A stretch of DNA of 60,000 nt from Cryptomeria japonica (taxonomy: Eukaryota; Streptophyta; Pinopsida; Cupressales; Cupressaceae): contig NC_081409.1 of NCBI RefSeq assembly GCF_030272615.1, positions 872,629,927 through 872,689,926 of the forward strand, read 5' to 3'. Within the stretch, counting starts at the first letter, position 1. Each line of letters begins with the position of its first letter. The position numbers and the translations under genes are program-made. The notes beneath the pieces are model-generated. The model worked only from the letters and a program-made list of their open reading frames with translations. It had not been told where the DNA came from and made no database searches. Below, in pieces: positions 32,480-43,897 of this stretch.

Positions 32480-33112
32480 TTTTGACTGAAGGTGGGAAAA
32501 TGAAAGTTTCAAAAATACGAGGTAACACTTGGCGACTTGGAGCTTGTGTTAGCAGCAGCAAGTTTGAGAGTGGGCATTCCCAGCCTAGTGGACATTCCTC
32601 GCTTCCTCAATCATGGCGTCCCTATGGTGTGGCACCCTTTTTTGGGGAACTTCAGAGCCTTAACCATACTAGATTATCGCCATCAAGCGGCAGAGGATTG
32701 TGCCTTCCTGAAGATTACTGAAATTGAGCCCGCTTCAGGTACGAAATGGATGACGACCTTCATGAAGCAGGTAGTGAAAGAAAATCATCCCAAGGAGCAG
32801 CCAGCCAAAAAATCTTCCTTTGGATGAGGAATGACTTCCTTTGCTCTTTAGCAGAAATTGTCACTTGTGTCTTGTTTTGGTGTGTTGTTCATTGCTGTAT
32901 AGGTTTATAATTTTAATGCAGATTTCATTTCTGCTAGTTCTATAGGCTTTTGTTCAAACTGATCGTATTTTCAGTATGTTGGTTTTCATTGTATATCAGC
33001 TCATCAAAGGAGTTGTGTTTTGGCTTGGCTTATCAGCCTTAACGATAACAATACATACAAACTTTCAATAATTAATATAAATCCTATGCTTACTTATCAA
33101 AAAAGAAAATTA
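32480..33112 (+). mobile_element. Possible non-LTR retrotransposon or retrosequence 3' end
   Basis: An open stretch (32537-32827) ends ...KEQPAKKSSFG and is followed by about 280 bp of T-rich sequence ending CTTACTTATCAAAAAAGAAAA. That ending resembles 3' tails of plant LINE-type elements. The encoded peptide (RVGIPSLVDIPRFLNHG) is unknown to me. Low certainty. Confidence 0.3.
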
Positions 33113-33231
33113 ATAACACATACCCAATAGAGGAGAAAAAGTATATCTTTATTCGCACATGAAACTCTTACAAAAGTAAACCCAACACCCAAGATGGTCA
33201 CCCAAGGATTAGAGTCGATCCCACTAGATCA

Positions 33232-33345
33232 TACTACTTTTCCTTGACGATACAAAATCTATTTAAGGTCCCAACAATTGCCAAGAGGAATACAACTGTC
33301 AACTAAATCACTCCTATAACACTTGAAGCCAACAAACAATTGATC
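33232..33345 (-). repeat. Dispersed repeat, partner of 44950-45070
   Basis: About 115 bp containing CCTTGACGATACAAAATC, CAATTGCCAAGAGGAA and CTTGAAGCCAACAA. It is the reverse complement, diverged, of 44950-45070 in CLT intron 1. Probably a MITE or SINE fragment. Confidence 0.55.
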
Positions 33346-34522
33346 TGTAGTGGGATAAACCATATTATTAAAACATAATAATAGGCATTGTACACAAACT
33401 ACAATTTATTTTTGTGATGTAAGGGCTTCGTTTATGAGATTCATGGTTTCTTTTTTGGAAGCAACTTGGAAGCAATTCCTTTTGTATAGTTCTCAAACTC
33501 ATCAATGCCAATACAAGTTTGCTCATTAGAGATAATTAAAGATGATCATGATAAGATACAACTATAGAACCAATAGTTAAAGGATTTCTTTATCATTCCA
33601 TTTTGATTCATAGGATCCTAAAAGAAACATTTAATAGTGTGATCCATAGTATCAATTCTACAATTACAAGCATAAGCACACTCATCATATTACAAAAAAA
33701 AAAAAAAGACAACATTGTTAGAATTTTCATCAGGTCAAATATTAATCACTTATGATAAATCCCCACGTATCACGGTTTTGCAATCCTTCCTCCATTTTCT
33801 ACTTCCATATGTTGTCAAAAGGGTTGGTAAGATTGATAGACACTATGGATAGCAACTAAAAGATTCAGCTTCCAATAAAATTTCTATTTTTTTCTAGAAT
33901 GAACATTTCAAATCACAGTTTGTGGTTCACCATAGTTGTACTCTAGGCTATCTATATAAAGAGCTCATATTTGTTATCTTCTTATTCATCCTAATGATTG
34001 ACTACAACATCCATCCTTAAAGACTTTCCTCATAATTTTTCCAAAAGTTTGTTACCTAATATTATTGATTATTGTAAGAATTTGCCTATAGCAGCCCAAG
34101 ATGAAGAGGCCAATTAATAGCACAAAGCAAGAAAGAACAAAATAGACAAGAACAAATTGTATTCTCATCAAGATGCAAAATGCCCAACTGAGTACAATGT
34201 ACATGAGCTTGCCTATAAAGGAAAGGCTATAGGGAAATGAGAGCACACAATCATGACATGTGGCTCAATGAGATGCAAGGGTAGGTAGGGGTGGGTAGAA
34301 GAAATAATAGATAATTCCACTAAAGGTGGATCACCCATCGAAGGTGGAATTATCATTCCACTATAAGTGGATATGAAAATGTGAGAACAAGATAACACCA
34401 ACAAAAGTGGAATTTCTCCTACAACCATATTCCCTAGATATGTAATTTTGTAGGTGTCTCATATGCAAAATACTATGATATGCATTATCCTAAGTCAACT
34501 TAAGTAAAGTGTAATTACATGG

Positions 34523-34596
34523 TACATAAATTACACCAACAGTTATAAAATATTGCATGATACATAAATTACACCAACAATTATAAAATATTGAAG
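34523..34596. repeat. 38-bp tandem duplication
   Basis: TACATAAATTACACCAACA, G or A, then TTATAAAATATTG occurs twice, at 34523 and 34561. Confidence 0.75.
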
Positions 34597-34927
34597 TTCC
34601 TAGCTATAATTACATCTAGATGGCTAAACAATTTCAACAGAGTGCCAAAACAAAAAGGAAAAAAAGATATGGACCAAAAAATAGACTCAAACAGGTGGCC
34701 ATAATTTGATGTGCAAAGAAGAGGTCTAAAATTGCAGCAATTTAGGGCAAAATAAAACACAACTATTGCCCCCTAAAAATAAAACCTTAGAACAACAATA
34801 CAACAAACCATTTACAAGCCCCTCATGCATTGAGATGAAAAAATGGAGATAATGACAAAACATAAGATTTCTCCTTCCAAGAATTTTGGTTTGATCAACT
34901 CCCTTATAATATGACTGAATAGTAAAA

Positions 34928-35675
34928 TGTTGATGTTATAGTTAGGTCGGATCCCTTCTGGGGCCAACCTAGCACGTGTATGTGACCAATTGGCCATTGG
35001 CCTTAGTCACGCTTTATATGCAATAAATATAATGTAACTTGTAACGTGTGGGGCTGACCCTATATTGGGCGCCAAACTTAAAGTATTAAAATGTAATTAA
35101 ATTGCTCTTCTTGTAAGCCGACCTAGGGTGAATTAGAAGGCTAAGACACATATATATTCAAAGTCTCAATCATGCATTCTACACATTCATTTACACAGCG
35201 ATCTCCTTCATCAGTGATCAGCAAATATCATCTAAAGTCAGCGAATCATCTTCTAAGGATAGCAAACTACTTTCCAAGGACAGCGAACTTCATTCTAAGG
35301 ACAGTGAACCTCATTCAAAGGACAGTGAACCTCATTCAAATGGCAGCGAACTTCCTTGAGGCAGCGAATATCTTCTCTTGATCTGCAAATGGTGTCCTTG
35401 ATCAGCATTCAAGTATATTGCAGATAAGTCCTTACATTGTTGTGTGTGCCCTAGCTTGGATACCTTATACTACTGTGCATATCCTGCTGATCTGAGTGCT
35501 TCAAGTGTTGAAGCGGATTTGTAAAAGACTCATACTGATTTGTCTAATAAAGATCTGAGATTAATTGCTGGGTTTTTCACCTCCAAGGGGGAGGTTTTCC
35601 CAGGGTATTTTGGTGTTCTTTGTGTTCCTTGTTTTGATTTTCTGCTATTGCTATCTGTCTGATCTAAAATTAACA
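34928..35675 (+). mobile_element. Solo LTR, copia-like, with TAAAA target duplication
   Basis: Begins TGTTGATGTTATAG and ends AAAATTAACA. Perfect duplication TAAAA at 34923-34927 and 35676-35680. The 3' part has the TTTTTCACCTCCAAGGGGG and AGGTTTTCCCAGGG block common in plant copia LTRs. About six short direct repeats (AAGGACAGCGAAC/AAGGACAGTGAAC, about 27 bp apart) lie at 35230-35370. Confidence 0.85.
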
Positions 35676-36591
35676 TAAAAGAGGAGAATTAATAATACAA
35701 CTCTTCTAATTGTAATTTCAATCCTGTTGACATGAATTTTGTACACAACCAAACACAGAATAAAATATCCAAATGGTACCTTATCCTCTCTTGATTAAAG
35801 CATCTGAATGCTGAAGATATCGCGAAAAGGATCAATCAGGATGACTTCAAGGTTCTTCGTTGTAGGATCTCTACGTGTGGATAAGCACCAGTGGTCATTG
35901 TATATGCTGTTTCTTCAAGGGGCCTTACGTACTTTCTGAGAAAGCTTGTCCGTATTACTCTCTTTTGACTGCAGGAACAGGATTTTCCTAATACTAACAG
36001 ATTTTCAAAAAATAGCAAAAGATAAGGGTTTCAAGGGATGAATGCTAATCTAATCCTAAGAATGACTCAATGTAGGCTAGACTTAGTAAGATTCTATCAA
36101 TTTCAGTATTGCCAAGCAATTACAACTCTACTAGAATTGATGCGATCTTCTAAGGTGATTCAGTGATTTTCAAATCATCAAGGATATAGATACTATCATA
36201 GAGATACATATCAATATTTCAATAATGATTGAATGTTTAAGCAATCTCAATATCTCGAGTTGACCACACAAGGCGTCCTTACAATCAGTAAGAAGCTAGT
36301 GGTTTGGAACATGAATCTCACCAAAGATCAAGCACAACACTTAGTCCTTCAAACTTAAACTTAAATACTACTTCGACTGAGAATGATTCAAGAAGATAAA
36401 CAATCATGAAGATAGCCACAAGTATTGCAATAAAACACCATAACTTCAATATTTTATTGATCTCAAAGCCAAATAGACAACAATTGTTCAAAATTCTTTC
36501 TTCACTACTCAATCTTGCTACACAATAACTTTCTTCTCTAAGCTCTCTCTCTTCTCTAACTTCTAACTATTATCAAAATGAAAATGAGTGA

Positions 36592-36684
36592 GGGTATATA
36601 TAGCATCCTCAAATACAATGAACAGTCCAGATCGAAAGAAGATCAATGGCCAAGATTTTGACACCTAAACCCTAATTAGGGTTT
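36592..36684 (-). promoter_or_regulatory. E2 telo-box palindrome and TATA box
   Basis: AAACCCTAATTAGGGTTT at 36667-36684 and, on the minus strand, GCTATATATACCC at about 36594-36606. Same spacing as in E1 and E3. The promoter points towards the 35725 end. Confidence 0.6.
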
Positions 36685-36796
36685 GTTACAAAAAAGGTCC
36701 CCATTTAGATAAACATCATTAAATGCATAGCCAATATTTAATTGGCACAAATATCGAGGAAACATAGACCAATAGGAATTAAGTTGCCACATCATC

Positions 36797-39700
36797 CTAT
36801 AACAACTTTTCATCTAGAATTTTGTTCCCTTTCCTATGCTCTTTTTTAGCATATCCAACGAATTTGGACACAATTCCCTCAATCTCAGCAATGGGAATCT
36901 CAGGAAGATTCTTCATTCGTTCTTCCAAGTGAAGGACTTGATCAAAAGCTGTGAGAAGAGCTGTCTCCCATCCAAGTTCAAGTTCTTTGATCTTCTCAAT
37001 CAGGAACATGGTAGTGAACATCAAATCTCGTTGCTCATCTGTGATGACGTTCTCCTCTTTGCAAAAGATGACCTTGACTCTCTCCTCCAACTCTTAGATG
37101 TCCACATCTGTCTCAATCTCGATCCGCCTGCCAAGAATGGTACACAACACTTCAAACACCTTATCTTGAATTGGATGGATGACACCTTCAACTTGACTAC
37201 ACTTGGTGTTGATGTCTTCAAAAAGGACCTCTTTCATCTGGAGCAGAGCTGACCACTGTAGGAGGTTATGAGTTCCTCCATCCATTATCTTTTCTTGTGC
37301 CAGGATCGCTCTTGGTGTTTGCCTTATCACTTGTAGGATAGGAATGATAACATCTCTAGTGTGAGTGAAAGCGGCTACACTTATCATTAGACTATGGATA
37401 ACTTCAAGGACCTGGATAGCTCGATGAATTGTCTTCATCATTCTTGTTGCAAATTCAAAGGCTACCATGTGGGATTTATCAATCCAAGAGCTCATAAGCT
37501 GAACCAAGCTCTTGACCCTTTCTGCTTCGCCCACTGATTCAAGAGGAAGTGCCTGTAAAGGAGATACTGCTGTATCCTGACGTCTCAAGGGCTGATTGAG
37601 ATGACTAAAATAGCCTCTCCAAGCACCGACCTCTCTCTCAAGCTTCTTATTCTTTTCCATTTCTTCTTTAAGTTTGTCTTTAAGTGCTTCAAATGAATCA
37701 GTTGCCTCTTCCATCGCTTGTTCGGTAGTAAGTGGACCAAGCTCAAATGTTTCTAAGTCATACTCATCTGCAAGAATCTCACCCTCATACTTGTCCACTA
37801 CTGGTGTAGCTATTTGCAATTTCCTGGATCCTGTCTCATCCCTTATTACCTTGGACATCTTTGTGGCCTTCTTCTTTTCCAATACCTCTTGAGAATTTCC
37901 TATAAGGCTCTCTAAATCAAATACATCTTCTTCCTCTTCAACCACAACCACCCTTGTCAATCTCTCTTTTAACCAATCCGGAATGGCGGATCTTGTTTCT
38001 CTTACTTGTATTTCTTTAAGCAGTGGTCCATCTTCTCGGAGAGGAGATGTCGCTTCATCATCATTTTTCTCTTCATGTAGCTCATTAACATCAACTTGAG
38101 GGGATTGACTTGATGAATGTTGAGGCGTCTGTTCCTTTTCTGGCTTGTCATCTTGTACCATGGATTCCATAGATTCATCAACTTCAGGTACCATCTTCCC
38201 TTGACCTTCTCCTTGGCTTGCCTTCTTTTCATGTCAAGAAGATGTGCTTGATGGGTGACCAAGATTGGCTTCTTGCTTCTTCTTGGAAGGTTCCCTTTTC
38301 TCAGGTCTTTCTTTCCTCTTTGCACCTCTAGGATGAAAAGTGTTCTCACTCACGCTTGCTTCTCCTTCTTCTGGTCTTGCCTCCAAAGTAAAAGTCATTG
38401 ATACATTTTGCTCCCTCAATTTCTGATGTTGTACATCCACCCATCTGCGAGTACATGATAAAACATGAGCCATCAAAACTCTCAAGTCTAAAACCTCGGG
38501 CTCATTCCAATCTATCTTCACTCCTTTGTCTTCTTTCTCATAGGATGACTGGAGATGCCTACCATTATCCTGGGCTTGATCAGCTACTCTATAAACTTTG
38601 CATTTCCTGATGAGATCTAAGGGTAGCCTGGAATGCATCTTTCTTTTAACCTCCAAATCACTTGGGAGATTCATCCAAAAGTCCTCCACCTGAAACTCAT
38701 GTTTGTACTTCTTACCAATTGTCTCCTCCATATAACCGTGAGGGTCAAAATTCTCCCGTGAGGCAAAGAATGTGAATGAATATAAACATAATTCCTTCTC
38801 TGCATCTTCTGAGGCTTGAGTGTTAGGACATACTTCAAGTGAATTCCCTAGTATGATGGGCACGAGAATTCCATTTCCATGCTTGTGCCTGGATGCCTTT
38901 GCATAAGCTGCCAATTGTCTAGTTACCTCAAGTAGCACTATCCTGTCTGTCGGATACCTCGGCAACATGTAGGGAGGTGAAGGGCACCCATGAACTCTGA
39001 TGTATGTAAACTTTTGAAACTGGATGAACCATGCACCATACCTCTTCACAAGCTCTTGTGCATCCAAAGATAGTCAATTATGAATCCCACCTTGCAATAT
39101 CCTAGTAATGTTCATCATGAAGGTGTCATTGACTAACTTGTAGTCACTTCTAGGCGGATGATGCAGATGAACATAAGAATCACAAACTCTCATTTCTCCG
39201 GGTCCTCTTTCGATCACTCCTCTGTGAGGTAGCCCTGCATACTCGAAACTCCTAATTAAGGCATATATAACATATGAGCTCATGTGGAACAATTTGGTGG
39301 GGCTTAGCCTTCTCAACTACACATCCAGACAATTGCTAATACTTCTGGCCCAATGAAGCATTCCTTTTCCTTGGACTATCATTTGAATGAAGAAGAACAT
39401 CCACTTTTCGAAGTAGAAAGCTTGAGGAGCCCCTGTAACTCGATTGAGCAAAGTTATCAAATCTTTGTATTCCTCCTGGAAGTCGATCCTATGCGGTGTA
39501 TTGGGAATCTTGTTCAAGCGAGGCCGACTTTTGAGCAACCAATTCTTATTGATGAGATTCAGACAAGTATCGGGATCATCTTCATAGATTGACCTGGCTC
39601 CTTCTAAGCTTTTGTAAATCATATCTTTATGTTCTGGAAGATGAAGAGCTTTACTTATAGCTTCCTCTGAAAGGTAAGCTAAGATGTTCCCTTCCTTGGA

Positions 39701-40002
39701 TACGATCATCCTTGATTGTGAGTCATAATGGCGGGCACACTCGATCATCAGCTCATGACATTTGACTGCGAGAGGGAAACCTGCCGCCTTGATGATGCCG
39801 CTTTCAATTATCTTCTTCGCAACAGGTGATGGCTTGCCAATGTAGGGGACTTCTCGAAACTTCTTCACATTAAGTTTCCTAAGTTGGTGTCTCCGATATT
39901 ACTCCATTTGGACACGATCCTGGTCTCCAATTCCTCATTCTTCTGATCTTCTTTGATGAGAGCCGGGCGACTAGTAGATACTCCGGCCTTTGGAGTCGCC
40001 AT
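36797..40002 (-). pseudogene. E2 ORF, about 1,060-residue protein of unknown function (four stops, one frameshift)
   Basis: An ATG at 40002 (MATPKAGVSTSRPA) lies 9 bp after an AG with a T-rich approach. A one-base shift near 39880 joins it to one long frame (39868-36797; LNVKKFREVPYIGKPSPVAKK...ILDEKLL). That frame is broken only by in-frame TAG at 39317, TGA at about 39068, TGA at 38234 and TAG at 37094. Comparison with E1 shows Gln or Arg at each site, so C-to-T changes of CAG or CGA explain at least three. The layout matches E1: globular N half, Lys/Glu-rich linker at about 38000-38350 and helical C half. No gag, pol or known cellular domain is recognised. The reading is conserved along its whole length between E1 and E2. 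Confidence 0.7.
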
Positions 40003-40817
40003 CTTGACACCTACACAACATTTCAAAATTAGTCCTTGAACATTAACGAGTAGAAAATAAGACTCAAAAGGAGGATTTAAGATATTAATTAGGAAATTTC
40101 ATGATAAATCTAGAATTATCATTTCCTAATTAATTAATCAACACTTAGACTTTTCTAAAAATAAAAAAGCCCAAAAATTAAGTCTTGAATAAGGATATTA
40201 AGATAATTTTGCCATACCTCCTCTTGAGTACTCAAAAAAGACTTGACAATGATGAAAGAAAACTAGACTTTGATGGACAAGGCCTAGATTATAGTCCTCC
40301 CTTGGATGGATTGTGCCTCCTCTAGCTTCAAAAGAATAAATTCCACCCTCCTTAGCCTTCAACACTCAGCAAAATTTCGCCTCCAATCTGTTGGATTTCG
40401 CTCCTCAATTTACTCTTCAATTTCGCACTTAGAAGGAATGAATGAATGATTTGAAATGTGAAGCAACACTCCTCCATTATATAGAGCGTTCACCCTACTC
40501 CCTTCAAGGCCGACTTGGCAAAAAAGGAGTAAAAAATAAATAAAATCTCTAAAAAAGGGTGGCCGACTTGCCTATAAAGGCAAAACAATTCCCTTGAGCG
40601 CTCATTTTAAATTTTAAAAAAATAATTTTAATCCTCCAAGGTAAAATTTTGATTATTTCAAGGCTTAAATTTAATTTATTAAATGCAAAATGCTTTTAAA
40701 TTAATGCGAATTTAAATTTAATTTTCCAAATGTCTCAAATTTAGCAATTTTGGTGATTTAGTGCAAACTGGAGAATATCAATTTTTTGATCAAGGTCTCA
40801 ATGAAGCTTGCTAATGA
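40003..40817 (-). other. E2 AT-rich segment upstream of the ORF
   Basis: No ORF. If the acceptor-like AG near 40011 is used, this is the 3' part of an intron whose donor would lie upstream, beyond or inside the hairpin array. I cannot point to the donor. Confidence 0.35.
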
Positions 40818-43217
40818 TTTCGCCTTGGACCCTCTCCAAGGGTCAGGAGCGATTTTCCAAATTTGGCCTTGAATATTTCATACCTTGACTCTAAAATCTC
40901 TTGGAGGGTGAATTCATATCCATTTAAGGTCTTGCATTTCAAATTTTGGTATTCTGCATGAGGAATTTAGGTGGAGATGTGGATTTCGCCCTGGACCCTC
41001 TCCAAGGGTCAGGAGCGATTTTCTCATTTTAGGTTATAATCCACCTTAGCTTGATTGTTGAACTCTCAACGCAATCTCCAAGATCCATTTCCTTGCACCA
41101 CTGAGCTACTTCATCAAAAATCTTGAAGGAAATAGGGCTTTTAGAGGAATTTCGCCCTGGACCCTCTCCAAGGGTCAAGAGCGACTTTCATAATTTGGCT
41201 CAAAATTGACATTTTTCGAAGTTCAAAATCTCTTCAAGGCATCTCAAATAGGTCTTCTCACTGAATTCCAGACTTAGTTCTATCCAATTTAGGAGAAAAA
41301 GTGTGATTTTGGTGTTTTTCGCCCTAGACCCTCTCCAAGGGTCAGGAGCAAATTTTTCTCCTTAGGCTTACTCCTTCATCAACTTCTCTCGAATCTTTCT
41401 TTCATCGCTAGGTAATGTCCTTCCTCATCCACTCATTCAAGCTTGTTTTGTTTCTGCAGGGCAAAGTGGAGGTTTTTCAAATTTTCGCCCTGGGCCTTCT
41501 GCAAGGGTCAGGAGCGACTTTTCTTCTCTTGGCCTAGAATTATCAAGTTTTGAAGCAAACCACTACTCATCATGATCTTAAAGGGCATCTTTACCTTAGT
41601 GCATCCTTGCCTTAGCAAAATCTTCAAAGAAATACGTAGTTTTTGTGATTTTCGCCCTGGGCCTTCTGAAGGGTCAGGAGCGACTTTTGAATTTTAAGCA
41701 TATTCCTTCATTCTTTTGACTTCAAATCACCTCTAAGGCATAACACATCGCGTCCTTCTCCTATCCAAGGAAGATATAGCAAGATTTTGTCTTAATTCTA
41801 CAAAAAAAAGGAGAGAACCTTGGAAATTCGCTCTGGACCCTCTCCAAGGGTCAGGAGCGATTTTGATAATTGCCTTCAAAACTTTCATTCTCAACAATCC
41901 TTCTTCACTTCAAGGCAATTCAAACATCATTTCAAACTCATGCCTAGGCTTAGCTTTGCTCAAACTTTGGAGGAAAAAATAGGTTTTAGAATTTTCGCCC
42001 TGGACCTTCTCTAAGGGTCAAGAGCGATTTTTTCCTTTTTGGGCTTGGTTGCTTCTTGTTGGCCATCCAAATTATCTTCAAAGGGTAAAACATGCCTTTT
42101 CACATACACTCCAGCCATAAAAATCATTTTGACCTTGCAAGAAAAAGGTGTTTTTGAGAATTTCGCCTTGGACCTCCTGAGAGGGTCAGGAGCGAATTTT
42201 GTAATATTGACCAAAATGCCTCACTTTTCACCTTAAAACCTCTTTGCCAAGTAAGATTTCATCCTGTACTGTGCTATGAATAGGATTTTGTTGTCCAAGA
42301 AAGGTAAAATAATGTGTTTATAAAGAATTTCGCCCTGGACCCTCAGCAAGGGTCAGGAGCGAAATTGCCTTTCCTGGGCAAAACTCCTTCATCTTTTGAT
42401 CTTCAAACAAGTTAGGGGGTTCTATTATGTTCACTTCACCATTCATCACGCCTTTGACATCTCAATTTGACCAAACAAGGCCAGAGATGACTCCAATGGA
42501 AATTTTCGCCCTGGACCCTCAGCAAGGGTCAGGAGCGAATTTTAGGTTTTCAACAAAGTCCTTCATCTTTTCAAGTTAAAACTTTCTCAGGCGGGTAAAG
42601 GGAGTTGTTCATTTTCCATTCATGTTCAAAACTTGATCCTTTTTCACTACAAAATGAGGAAAATTCAAAATTTCGCCCTGGGCCCTCAGCAAGGGTCAAG
42701 AGCGAATTTGCCTTTATTGCCCAAAATTCATCATTTTTCATTTTTTCAAACCCTCAATTGCATCAAGTGACGTCCAATCTTCCTTCCGGGAGACCCTGCA
42801 CAAAACAAGTTAGCCAAAATTAGTGGCAAATAAACTTTAAACAACATTTTCGCCCTGGACCCTTAGCAAGGGTCAAGAGCGAAATCCTCATTTTAGGCCA
42901 AACTGCTCAAATTTTAAGTCTCAAACCACTTCACAAGGCAAAGTCAGGTCATTTTCAAGGCCAGGAACCAGTTAGCAAATCCATCCAAAAACAAGAAATT
43001 GGGTTTAGAATGAAGTTCGCCCTGGACCCTCAGCAAGGGTTAGGAGCGAATTTTCTATTTCAGGCATCATCTTGCTCTCCAAAAATCAATCAAAAACTTT
43101 CCAGGCAAGAACACACAAATTCACCTTCAAACATGTCAAAACTTAGTCAAAATTGTGAAGGAAATCCAGTCTACAAAGAATTTCGCCCTGGACCCTCAGC
43201 AAGGGTAAGGAGCGAAT
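40818..43217 (-). repeat. 15-unit hairpin array of E2, about 169-bp spacing
   Basis: Units start near 40818, 40984, 41151, 41318, 41483, 41650, 41825, 41993, 42160, 42328, 42504, 42671, 42848, 43015 and 43181. The plus-strand consensus is TTTCGCCCTGGACCCT, then CAGCA or CTCCA, then AGGGTCAGGAGCGAA: an imperfect palindrome with a 6-bp inner stem and a TTCGC/GCGAA outer stem. Spacers of about 130 bp share no obvious sequence. Units at 41483 and 41650 change A to G and C to T yet keep pairing as G.T on the plus strand. Loops drift from CTCCA (left) to CAGCA (right), suggesting stepwise duplication. Confidence 0.9.
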
Positions 43218-43859
43218 TTGACATTTTCAGGCTCTTGATCCATTTCATACCCATTTAACTTGGCCCACTAGACTCCCTTTCTTCACTAACCATGTTTAGC
43301 TAACTCAGACTTAGAAATAAACTGGACCTTACCCAAAAAACCTTCTTTCAATTAAGACCTAACCTGAGACCTATTTGACTCCCTTGACCTAACCAATTTG
43401 ACTCTCCTGAAAGGTTTACCTCATTCCAACAATCTTAATTCTTCAGGGAGACATCTAACGATTTTCCAAAATTTGACTGGACTTAGCTTGAATGATACCA
43501 AAAAAGAACCCTTAAGGATTAGCCCTAGCCCAGACAAACAACCACTCACTCAAAATCCTAAAAGCAGAGAAAAAAAAACACGCAAAGAGAAGGCAAAACC
43601 AAAAACAAAAGAGGGGGTCCCCATTCTAATGGGGCGATGTGTGAAATGGTCACAACAAATCCTTATAAATACAGGCAGACCACTAAAAGACATTTCAGAT
43701 CTCATGAATGTCACCACTCATGAATAATTGTATAAAGTGTCTTAAGCAACACAAACAAATAAAAAACAACCATTCATGTAATTCAAACACCTCACATTTT
43801 TCTTTACATTATAGCAATCAATTAATAACTATGTTAACCAGCACAAAATCATTCATTAC

Positions 43860-43897
43860 CTGTGACAGTATTGGAATTGATGCTCCTGAAAGATTAG
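43860..43897 (-). CDS. CLT gene exon 3 (38 nt)
   Basis: The minus strand reads CGAGCAG (acceptor), then CTAATCTTTCAGGAGCATCA through CTGTCACAG, then GTAATG (donor). With the last base of exon 2 it encodes A-NLSGASIPILSQ, continuing the CRT-like transporter in phase. It is too short to be found by ORF length. The next exon (expected to continue with a TFLVWQ-type segment) is not visible between here and E2, nor further left. Confidence 0.82.

Larger units (their letters stand above)
30801..34922. other. Mostly unassigned sequence (G0 5' LTR and older repeats)
   Basis: The G0 5' LTR should run right from 30801 (TGTTAG on the plus strand), but I cannot place its other end. Otherwise this is AT-rich sequence. 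I see no exon of the CLT gene here. Small items: a LINE-like tail at about 32480-33112, a dispersed repeat at 33232-33345, a tract of about 14 A at 33692, and paired palindromes of the type TCCACTNNAAGTGGA near 34315-34370. Confidence 0.4.
35725..43657 (-). mobile_element. E2: complete 7.9-kb LTR-like unit with hairpin array and large unknown ORF
   Basis: The plus strand starts TGTTGACATG (35725) and ends GGTCACAACA (43657). Perfect AATCC duplication at 35720-35724 and 43658-43662. Minus-strand order: 5' end with hairpin CCCCATT/AATGGGG (about 43619-43634), 15-unit hairpin array (43217-40818), AT-rich stretch, acceptor-like AG and ATG at 40002, ORF to 36797, telo-box palindrome, TATA box and an 867-bp tail. 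The two ends share only TGTTG/CAACA, so there is no LTR pair inside. It sits about 200 bp beyond the exon 3 donor of the CLT gene, in the same orientation as that gene. Confidence 0.88.

Noticed and set aside
32482-32721. Possible host exon (Ser/Pro-rich frame)
   Set aside because: Overlaps another frame in a retrosequence-like context with an A-rich tail; no splice sites or family match.
34052-34246. Hydrophobic 64-residue frame that could be a CLT membrane exon
   Set aside because: Does not resemble the expected next CLT segment and lacks matching splice sites.
40818-43217. CRISPR-like array (regular palindromic repeats with unique spacers)
   Set aside because: Plant nuclear context, imperfect diverging repeats, ~130-bp spacers, no cas genes; it is inside a retroelement-like unit.
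35725-43657. DNA transposon with terminal inverted repeats
   Set aside because: Only TGTTG/CAACA is shared between the ends; TG...CA plus a 5-bp duplication fits LTR-type integration better, and no transposase motif is visible.
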